In this document: positions 1 through 5,274 of the stretch, one piece after another | How positions within the stretch are numbered: position 1 is the first letter of the stretch | Layout: each line of letters starts with the position of its first letter | From: Candidatus Omnitrophota bacterium | GTDB lineage: Bacteria > Omnitrophota > Gorgyraeia > Gygaellales > Profunditerraquicolaceae | Assembly: GCA_028717055.1 (NCBI GenBank) | Contig: JAQUOO010000025.1 | Coordinates: 1 to 13,280, forward strand | Direction: 5' to 3' | Length of the DNA stretch: 13,280 nucleotides | Program-made: the position numbers and the translations under genes | The notes under the pieces: model-generated | What the model was told of the DNA's origin: nothing | Seen by the model: the letters and a program-made list of their open reading frames with translations, nothing else | Database searches by the model: none

Positions 1-63
1 TCGAAAAATTATGTATAATGGCTCTGTGATTTAATTAATCTTACCTCATTAAAATTGACCGTC

Positions 64-84
64 GTAATTCTGCTGAAGAATTAC
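64..84 (-). other. 8-bp perfect hairpin
   Basis: The arms at 64-71 (GTAATTCT) and 77-84 (AGAATTAC) are exactly complementary around a 5-nt loop. No T-run follows on either strand, so it is not a terminator. It lies downstream of the boxA-like motif on the minus strand and could be part of a structured leader RNA. Confidence 0.4.
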
Positions 85-99
85 TCAGGCCTCGCTTGG

Positions 100-121
100 C
101 TATTCAATTATCAAAGAGCTC
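100..121 (-). promoter_or_regulatory. boxA-like antitermination motif
   Basis: The minus strand reads GAGCTCTTTGATAATTGAAT and continues with AG. The GCTCTTTGA core followed by an AATTGAATA tail resembles boxA elements in rRNA operon leaders and 16S-23S spacers, which NusB/NusE bind to make RNA polymerase resistant to termination. If so, an rRNA operon should begin just left of the window. No rRNA sequence is inside the window, so this is an inference from the motif and from its place downstream of a good promoter. Confidence 0.3.
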
Positions 122-124
122 ATG

Positions 125-142
125 TTTACCCCTGCGGGTAAA
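125..142 (-). other. 7-bp hairpin after the terminator
   Basis: TTTACCC (125-131) and GGGTAAA (136-142) pair perfectly around a 4-nt loop. It follows directly after the T-rich tail of the terminator at 149-173 on the minus strand. No T-run follows it, so it is more likely a leader element or a secondary structure behind the terminator than a second terminator. Confidence 0.4.
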
Positions 143-148
143 ACAAAA

Positions 149-173
149 ACGCTCCGACACGAAGTCGGAGCGT
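149..173 (-). terminator. intrinsic terminator, minus strand
   Basis: A perfect 10-bp GC-rich stem (149-158 with 164-173) has a 5-nt TTCGT loop as read on the minus strand and is followed at once by TTTTTGTTTTA. On the plus strand the hairpin is followed by CTAAATTT, which is a poor tract, so it acts leftward. It lies about 200 nt past the stop of the HD-GYP gene and can end that operon. It also lies downstream of the promoter at 283-310, so it could instead attenuate a leader transcript. Confidence 0.8.
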
Positions 174-208
174 CTAAATTTACACTACTCTCGACGCTCA
201 TCCCGTCG
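168..208 (-). promoter_or_regulatory. candidate antiterminator / anti-antiterminator
   Basis: On the minus strand GAGCGTC (199-193) is exactly complementary to GACGCTC (174-168), which includes most of the terminator's 5' arm. Pairing these two would block the terminator. The same GAGCGTC segment can instead pair through CGTCG (196-192) with CGACG (208-204) in a 5-bp hairpin with a 7-nt loop, which would free the terminator arm. Three mutually exclusive helices of this kind are the hallmark of transcription attenuators and riboswitch expression platforms. The arms are short, no ligand-binding motif was recognised, and chance cannot be excluded. Confidence 0.35.
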
Positions 209-282
209 GTCAATTAACTACATAAATTTATCAAAACCTCTATTTGTCTTTTTCATAGACCCCTTAATTAGAGGGAATACTA

Positions 283-310
283 AGTTTACATGATTTTGTA
301 TTTTTGTCAA
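283..310 (-). promoter_or_regulatory. sigma70-type promoter
   Basis: On the minus strand a perfect -35 TTGACA (310-305) is followed by a 16-nt spacer and TAAACT (288-283, 4 of 6 to consensus), with TG just upstream of the -10. Transcription would start near 275 and run left through the terminator at 149-173. It sits just past the stop codon of the HD-GYP gene, so it serves something to the left rather than that operon. Confidence 0.5.
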
Positions 311-373
311 GACCTTTTTTAACTATTTTTTTACGGTCTGGAACTACGCCATTAATACTTAAGCATCAACCAT

Positions 374-1444
374 TTAAAGTTTATCTAAAACTTTCAAGAA
401 TGCCTCGACTACCCTGGGATCGAATTGCGTGCCGCTGTTTTTCCTTATCTCCTCCACAGCCGCTTCTTTGGTCAATGGAACCTTCCTGTAAGAACGCGCC
501 GATATCATTGCTTCATAAGCATCGGCAAGATGAATTATGCGCGCACCCAAATGTATATCTTCTCCGCGCCTGCCTTCCGGATAACCTGTGCCGTCAAAAT
601 GCTCATGATGCTGGCTGACTAAACCTATTACATCATTTAAGAAGGTTAATGGCTCCAAGATATGCGCGGCAATTGTCGGATGTTTACGAATCTGCTTCCA
701 CTCTTCTTCCGTAAGAGGCGTGACCTTGCCCAATATGCAATCCTCTACGCCTATTTTGCCCAAATCGTGCAGTTCGCAAGCTTGACGAATAGTCTCGATT
801 TCTCTGGCTGAAAGCCCCATTTCAGCGGCAATAACCGTAGCATATTTGGCAACGCTTTCGGAATGACTATGCGTATAATGGTCCCGGGCGTCAATTGCCT
901 GAGCCAAAACCTTGATTGTGCGCATATAAGTAGAACGCAAGTCTTCATAAAGCCGGGTGAGATTCTTGGTAGAATCTTCTATCCGTTTGGCTAAAAGGGA
1001 ATTTTGTTTTTCCAAAGCGGCATTGCTTTCTTTCAGGCCTTGAGTAAGCATACGGTTATCTTGTATCAAGGTATGTATTTCGATGCCTTTTTTTACCAAA
1101 AAGAATAGTTTTTCAAGATTTACGGGCTTGGTAACAAAATCAAAGATGCCCAAACCGAATAAATATTCCAGCAGCTCTTGCTTATGCTCATCAAGAAGCG
1201 CGATTATAATGCAATCAGAGTCAATACGCTTAAGCCCCTTAATCAGCTCCGCAGAGTTCAAATCAGGCATTTGCGGCTTAATAATAATCAAATCAAAATC
1301 ATTTTCCCTAAAAGACTCCAGCCCTTGCCTTGCTGTCGGCTGGAACGAAACAAAATATCCGCCCTCCACCATCAGTTGCTCTACCAAATGCCTCGACAGT
1401 TCATTATCATCGCAAATAAATAAGATTTTATTATTTTCCGGCAT
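374..1444 (-). CDS. receiver-like domain + HD-GYP c-di-GMP phosphodiesterase
   Basis: A 356-residue cytoplasmic two-domain protein. Residues 6-120 have the response-regulator receiver fold: acidic pair D12-D13 and the KP motif at 106-107. However, the position of the phospho-accepting Asp is Lys56 (IIIKPQMPD), and the usual Ser/Thr of strand 4 appears to be Ala82. A likely coiled coil (about 127-170) leads to an HD-GYP domain (about 174-356) with HD at 226-227 in HDLGKIG, HHE at 279-281 and DGTGYP at 284-289, so the metal and substrate residues look intact. HD-GYP enzymes hydrolyse c-di-GMP. The ATG has a good Shine-Dalgarno GAGGAG, formed by the last two codons of the upstream ATPase gene and 3 nt from its stop, implying translational coupling. 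Its partners are the two GspE-type ATPases upstream. Family assignment is secure; phosphorylation-independent control is inferred. Confidence 0.93.
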   Translation of the reverse strand: MPENNKILFICDDNELSRHLVEQLMVEGGYFVSFQPTARQGLESFRENDFDLIIIKPQMPDLNSAELIKGLKRIDSDCIIIALLDEHKQELLEYLFGLGIFDFVTKPVNLEKLFFLVKKGIEIHTLIQDNRMLTQGLKESNAALEKQNSLLAKRIEDSTKNLTRLYEDLRSTYMRTIKVLAQAIDARDHYTHSHSESVAKYATVIAAEMGLSAREIETIRQACELHDLGKIGVEDCILGKVTPLTEEEWKQIRKHPTIAAHILEPLTFLNDVIGLVSQHHEHFDGTGYPEGRRGEDIHLGARIIHLADAYEAMISARSYRKVPLTKEAAVEEIRKNSGTQFDPRVVEAFLKVLDKL

Positions 1445-1447
1445 AAA

Positions 1448-3154
1448 TTACTCCTCAGTTGTTATCCTTATCGCTTCATCAAGAGTAATCAACTCTTGCT
1501 TAACCTTTAAAAAAGCGTTATCTCTCAAAGTTTTCACTCCTTTACCACGCACATAATCCTTAATCCTGTCTAAAGATTCTTTACGGATAATCATCTCGCG
1601 CATATTATCATCGACCGCAACAGCTTCGAAAATCGCGGCTCTGCCGTAAAAACCGGTATTGTTACAATAGCTGCATCCCGATGCTCTGTAAAAAATGGCC
1701 TCTCCGGGAAAACCTATTTTCTTGAGAAAATCCCCGGGAACTTCTAGAGGCCTACGGCATTTCATACAGATTTTGCGCGCCAAACGCTGGGTGCAAAGCA
1801 TGGTAACGCCAGAAGCCACCAAAAACGGTTCAACTCCCATATCAATTAAACGAATAATACCGGATAAAGAATCGTTAGTATGCAATGTGGAAAAAACCAA
1901 TTGCCCGCCAAGAGCGGCCTTAACCGCGATATCCGCGGTCTCGGAATCCCTGATTTCCCCGATCATCACGATATCCGGATTCTGTTTTAACAAAGAACGT
2001 GTTCCCGAAGCAAAATCGAGGCCGATTTCCGATCTTACCTGAATTTGGCTTATCCCTTCTATGCGATATTCGATCGGGTCTTCAATCGTAATGATGTTTT
2101 TCTCGGGGGCGTTCAACTGATTCAACGCCGAATAAAGAGTAGTGGATTTACCCGAACCGGTTGGTCCGGTAAGCAAAATCAAGCCGGATGGCTTAACAAG
2201 CGCTTCTTTAAAAATACGCAAGGGCTCTTCGGAAAAACCAAGGCCGTCCAAACCGGCAGGCAAATTTTCTTTATCCAAGACGCGTAAAACAAACTTCTGG
2301 CCAAATGCCGTAGGAAGCACCGAAACACGAAAATCCACTTCTTTTCCTTCAAGCTTGGCCTTAAAACGGCCGTCCTGCGGCACGCGGTTTTCGGCAACAT
2401 CCAAACTGGATATAACTTTTACACGCGTCAAAATAGCATTCTGCCTTGATTTTGGAAGCCTGAATGCGTCGCAGAGAGAACCGTCAATACGATAACGAAC
2501 ACGCAAACAATCATATTCCGGTTCGATATGAATATCCGACACCCTGTTTTTTAGCGCTCTGCTCAATATAAGTTCGATCAGTTTAACAACAAGGGAATTT
2601 TCACTCTCTTCAAGCATGCTGGATAACCCAACCTTATCCTCCTTGGCCAATTCAATATCACTTTTACCAAGATTATTCTCCGGAAAGGTTTCACTGAAAA
2701 TATGCCGCATATTCTGAAAACCGGAACCATACTGAGCCTCTATCGCTCCAGCGATTTCTTCGACAGAGCTTAAGACCGCATCGACATTATAACCGGCAAA
2801 TGGGCGTAAATCATCAAGGGCAAATATATTTAGAGGATCGGATACGGCAACAGTAATAGTAGCGCCAAACCTGGAAATAGGAATTACCCCATAAAGCCTG
2901 GCTATCCGCTCAGGGATAAACCCGGCTACCAGATTATCAACTTTATATTTAGCCAAATGTATACTTGGCATATAGAGCTTTTCGGAAAGCAACGATGACA
3001 ACGCTTCTTCCGAAATACCCCCCTGCTCGACAAGAATATCCCTTAATAAACCCCCGTTTTCTTTCTGCAGTTTCAAAGCATTTTCGATCTGCTCGCCACT
3101 CAGATGCCCATCGGCAACAAGTATCGCAATAATCCTGTCTCTTATTGTTTGCAT
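1448..3154 (-). CDS. gspE: GspE/PilB-type secretion or pilus assembly ATPase
   Basis: A 568-residue cytoplasmic hexameric motor ATPase for a type II secretion or type IV pilus machine. The N-terminal domain (about 5-140) is MshEN-like: two related halves with L..G..L..AL..Q spacing, a fold that binds c-di-GMP in MshE and some PilB proteins. The catalytic part is complete: Asp box with DIHIEP (207-212) and RYRIDG (220-225), Walker A GPTGSGKST (330-338), conserved R386, Walker B ending at E400 in MIGEIRD, and His box STLHTND (422-428). A zinc-type tetracysteine follows (C463, C466, C494, C497). The ATG matches the start of the upstream paralogue, but no clear Shine-Dalgarno is seen; the leader is AT-rich. 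It lies 79 nt downstream of that paralogue and 3 nt before the HD-GYP gene. Sequence alone cannot separate GspE from PilB, since no pilin or platform gene is in view. Confidence 0.95.
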   Translation of the reverse strand: MQTIRDRIIAILVADGHLSGEQIENALKLQKENGGLLRDILVEQGGISEEALSSLLSEKLYMPSIHLAKYKVDNLVAGFIPERIARLYGVIPISRFGATITVAVSDPLNIFALDDLRPFAGYNVDAVLSSVEEIAGAIEAQYGSGFQNMRHIFSETFPENNLGKSDIELAKEDKVGLSSMLEESENSLVVKLIELILSRALKNRVSDIHIEPEYDCLRVRYRIDGSLCDAFRLPKSRQNAILTRVKVISSLDVAENRVPQDGRFKAKLEGKEVDFRVSVLPTAFGQKFVLRVLDKENLPAGLDGLGFSEEPLRIFKEALVKPSGLILLTGPTGSGKSTTLYSALNQLNAPEKNIITIEDPIEYRIEGISQIQVRSEIGLDFASGTRSLLKQNPDIVMIGEIRDSETADIAVKAALGGQLVFSTLHTNDSLSGIIRLIDMGVEPFLVASGVTMLCTQRLARKICMKCRRPLEVPGDFLKKIGFPGEAIFYRASGCSYCNNTGFYGRAAIFEAVAVDDNMREMIIRKESLDRIKDYVRGKGVKTLRDNAFLKVKQELITLDEAIRITTEE

Positions 3155-3192
3155 ATTAAAAAATCGTAATTCGAAACTGATAATTAAAGGTT

Positions 3193-3213
3193 GCCGGATA
3201 ACGATTATCCGGC
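3193..3213 (-). other. 9-bp hairpin between the two ATPase genes
   Basis: GCCGGATAA (3193-3201) and TTATCCGGC (3205-3213) form a perfect stem with a 3-nt loop. An alternative stem can form between 3191-3197 and 3216-3222 (TTGCCGG with CCGGCAA) and would exclude the first. On the minus strand the stem is followed by AACCTTTAATTATC, a poor U-tract, so a strong terminator is unlikely. A partial terminator, processing site or mRNA-stabilising hairpin between the paralogues would fit. Confidence 0.45.
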
Positions 3214-3233
3214 CCCCGGCAAATTTCGCTTAA

Positions 3234-4955
3234 CTACCTGACTAATTCATCAGGAGCGGTTACCCGGAAAACCTCTTCCAGGCTAGTCAGGCCTTTTAAA
3301 GCCTGGGCAATACCGTCCTCCCTTAATGTATGCATTCCTTCTCGACGCGCCTGTTCTTTTATCATGCGTTCAGGCGCATTTTCCAAAATCAACTTGCGTA
3401 TCGTATCGCTTAACAAAATGGCCTCGGCAATCCCGGTCTCCCCATTATAACCCGTATTAAAACAATGCAAACAACCTTTTGCCCTAAAGAACCTGGGATC
3501 CTTAATGCCATTTAATTTGATTTTAAGTATATTCAACAATTCTTTCTTTATCGTATACTCTTCTTTGCAATGAGAACAGATTTTACGGACTAAACGCTGG
3601 GCCACTACACAGACAAGAGAAGAATTAACAAGATAGGGCTCAACGCCCATATTGACCAAATTGACAATGGCACCGGCAGCTGTAAGAGCGCCCATGGTCG
3701 ATATGACTAAATGCCCGGTAAGCGCGGACTTGACCGCGATATCAACGGTTTCATAGTCGCGCATTTCGCTTACCATTATTACGTTAGGATCTTGTTTTAA
3801 TATCGAATGCAAAACAAAGGCAAAAGTGAGTCCTATGTCCGGGCGGACAGTTACCTGATTTACCCCTTCCAGGCGGTATTCCACCGGATCCTCTACCGTA
3901 ACAATGTTTTTGTCCGAAGCATCGATAAATTTCGCCAGCGAATATAAAGTAGCGGTCTTTCCGCTGCCGGCCGGCCCGCAGACAAGAATCAATCCTTGCG
4001 GTAATTTAGCCGCTTTCTCAAGATCCGCAAGTATATGCTGGCTGAATCCGAGTTTTTCTATATCTAAGGCTATCTTGGTTTTATCCATAATGCATATAGC
4101 CACCTTCTCACCGAAAACGCAAGGCAATATTGAAACGCGAAAATCTACTTCCCGGATTAAGAATTTTAGCTTGAAACGACCGCTCTGAGGGAGCCTGTGT
4201 TCGGCAATATTCAAGTCCGACATCGCCTTAATACGCGAAACAATGGCTGGATGGATATTTTTGGAAAAGGTTTTTTCTTCGCGTAAAACCCTGTCAATGC
4301 GAAAACGCACGCGTAAATAATTGCTAAAGGGCTCAATAAGTATATCCGAGGCTTTGCTCCTTACCCCTTCCTCAATAATCATATTGGTGACTTGAATAGC
4401 CTGAGCCTGCCTGCTGATGAGATTCAGTTCCTGATCCGAAGGAGAAACCTCTTTTTCTTCTTTGACCAGTTCAAGAGGAGGAGCGGACATAACTTTAAGC
4501 AGCTCATTTGAGCTATCGATAGAATCCGAAAAAAAGAAGTCTATTGTCCGCAGGATATCCTGGCTATCCGAGATAACCGGATTAATCTTATACCCGCCGA
4601 GCGAACTGACATGGTCAACGGTAAAAATATTAAGAGGATCAGCCATTGCCAGCGTGATCATATCGCCGGTCTTGGAAACAGGGACTATTTTGTAACGCCG
4701 GGCAATATTAATAGGTATGATTTTAACGATATCAGGGTCAATCCTGAAATGTTTGAGATCAATTAAAGGCAGCCCTAAACTTCTGCTCAGGACAAAATCA
4801 AGCTCCTCCTCTTTGATAAAATTAAGGCCGATAATTGCGTCCCTTAGGCAACCGCCATTTTCTTTTTGCGCCGAAAGCGCCTGGCTAAGCTGTTCCCAGG
4901 TAAGAAGCCTATTATTGATTAATATTTCGGTAAGATAGTCCTTGAGAGAGGCCAT
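3234..4955 (-). CDS. divergent GspE/PilB-like ATPase paralogue
   Basis: A 573-residue paralogue of the downstream ATPase with the same layout: MshEN-like N-terminus (about 1-140), linker, ATPase core, and tetracysteine (C460, C463, C495, C498). Walker A GPAGSGKT (327-334) and the Walker B glutamate (E397, VSEMRD) are kept. Several family signatures are altered. The His box is STMGALT (419-425) with Gly422 in place of the His, the Asp box reads DILIEP and RIDR instead of DIHIEP and RIDG, the Arg before LKQDP is His383, and the N-terminal half lacks the usual glycines. The frame is intact and full length, so it is a maintained gene rather than a pseudogene. ATG at 4955 is chosen because it aligns residue for residue with the start of the downstream copy. 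An in-frame TTG at 4970, close behind AAGGGAG, is possible, and a TTG at 4994 is less likely. It may be a structural or regulatory subunit of a hetero-hexamer, or a motor with weak ATPase activity; this is inferred. Confidence 0.9.
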   Translation of the reverse strand: MASLKDYLTEILINNRLLTWEQLSQALSAQKENGGCLRDAIIGLNFIKEEELDFVLSRSLGLPLIDLKHFRIDPDIVKIIPINIARRYKIVPVSKTGDMITLAMADPLNIFTVDHVSSLGGYKINPVISDSQDILRTIDFFFSDSIDSSNELLKVMSAPPLELVKEEKEVSPSDQELNLISRQAQAIQVTNMIIEEGVRSKASDILIEPFSNYLRVRFRIDRVLREEKTFSKNIHPAIVSRIKAMSDLNIAEHRLPQSGRFKLKFLIREVDFRVSILPCVFGEKVAICIMDKTKIALDIEKLGFSQHILADLEKAAKLPQGLILVCGPAGSGKTATLYSLAKFIDASDKNIVTVEDPVEYRLEGVNQVTVRPDIGLTFAFVLHSILKQDPNVIMVSEMRDYETVDIAVKSALTGHLVISTMGALTAAGAIVNLVNMGVEPYLVNSSLVCVVAQRLVRKICSHCKEEYTIKKELLNILKIKLNGIKDPRFFRAKGCLHCFNTGYNGETGIAEAILLSDTIRKLILENAPERMIKEQARREGMHTLREDGIAQALKGLTSLEEVFRVTAPDELVR

Positions 4956-4962
4956 GTTTTTA

Positions 4963-5027
4963 GTAACCAATAACTCCCTTAACCAATAACTCAATGAAAA
5001 GCCTGAAAATGAAGAGTGATTGGTTAC
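4963..5027 (-). repeat. direct and inverted repeat set in the ATPase leader
   Basis: AACCAATAACTC occurs at 4965-4976 and again at 4981-4992, 16 nt apart. The first copy, extended to GTAACCAATAACTC (4963-4976), has an inverted partner at 5014-5027 with one mismatch. In the mRNA the upstream arm (5027-5014) can pair with either downstream copy. The only Shine-Dalgarno-like stretch, AAGGGAG, sits between the two copies and overlaps the start of the proximal one. This could be a translation switch, or a dyad operator on DNA. Confidence 0.55.
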
Positions 5028-5052
5028 GGACTTACGGGTTAATAATTATATC

Positions 5053-5082
5053 CTTATAAAATATTCCCAATAGCTCTTTCAA
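5053..5082 (-). promoter_or_regulatory. possible proximal promoter of the ATPase operon
   Basis: On the minus strand TTGAAA (5082-5077, 5 of 6 to the -35 consensus), an 18-nt spacer and TATAAG (5058-5053, 5 of 6) lie about 100 nt before the ATPase start. The -35 is inside the hairpin at 5072-5090. Spacing is at the long end. Confidence 0.35.
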
Positions 5083-5205
5083 AAGGAGCTGAGACAATAC
5101 TTCCTGCGCTGCAGCCGAAAATTTAACTCGCACTTTCAGTTGCCTCGACATTATGAGAATTAAACATGGCCAAAAATTAAGTTATTGCCCATTGCCTTGA
5201 TTCAA

Positions 5206-5233
5206 ATTATACAGCTTATCTTATTTTATGCAA
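5206..5233 (-). promoter_or_regulatory. possible distal promoter of the ATPase operon
   Basis: On the minus strand a perfect -10 TATAAT (5211-5206) stands 16 nt after TTGCAT (5233-5228), a weak -35. Transcription from here would give a leader of about 240 nt in front of the divergent ATPase gene. A promoter is expected somewhere in this gap, because the three genes to the left differ in function from those to the right. Confidence 0.4.
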
Positions 5234-5274
5234 TAGTTTTAAACAAAGGCGCTAATAGACACAGAAGAAAATTA

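Larger units (their letters stand above)
1..373. other. non-coding left end, leader-like
   Basis: No credible protein gene is seen on either strand. The short open frames here have no family resemblance and run through hairpins. Read on the minus strand, the stretch holds in order a sigma70-type promoter, a leader with alternative helices, an intrinsic terminator, a short hairpin (125-142), a boxA-like motif and another hairpin (64-84). On the plus strand a TATAAT occurs at 14-19, but its -35 region would lie outside the window and no plus-strand gene follows it. The whole looks like the end of the upstream operon plus the leader of a gene to the left of the window. Confidence 0.6.
4956..5274 (-). 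other. 319-bp intergenic leader of the ATPase operon
   Basis: There is no recognised gene in this gap between the radical SAM stop and the divergent ATPase start. It carries two possible promoters, a hairpin at 5072-5090 (AGCTCTTT / AAGGAGCT, one G-U pair, 3-nt loop), and a direct plus inverted repeat set at 4963-5027 next to the start codon. A 39-codon ATG frame at 5032-5151 has no Shine-Dalgarno and no recognisable family. No terminator for the radical SAM gene is evident. Confidence 0.6.

Noticed and set aside
14..19. TATAAT on the plus strand near the left edge
   Set aside because: Its -35 would be outside the window and no plus-strand gene or structured RNA follows; it is likely chance in AT-rich sequence.
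100..280. c-di-GMP (GEMM-type) riboswitch in the left leader
   Set aside because: I looked because of the HD-GYP neighbour, but the conserved GEMM core and tetraloop features are not visible on the minus strand.
304..618. 104-codon plus-strand open frame reaching into the left non-coding region
   Set aside because: It is mostly antisense to the HD-GYP 3' end, starts at the promoter-like region, and has no family resemblance.
1083..1556. 157-codon open frame on the plus strand
   Set aside because: It runs antisense to the HD-GYP gene and the end of the canonical ATPase gene, both with clear family motifs; its product is Ser/Lys-rich with no recognisable domain.
2142..2495. 117-codon plus-strand open frame
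   Set aside because: It is antisense to the Asp-box to Walker A region of the canonical ATPase, and its composition is typical of a shadow frame.
4956..4994. TTG start 13 codons upstream in the divergent ATPase gene
   Set aside because: No Shine-Dalgarno stands before it, and alignment with the adjacent paralogue supports ATG at 4955. The TTG at 4970 remains possible.
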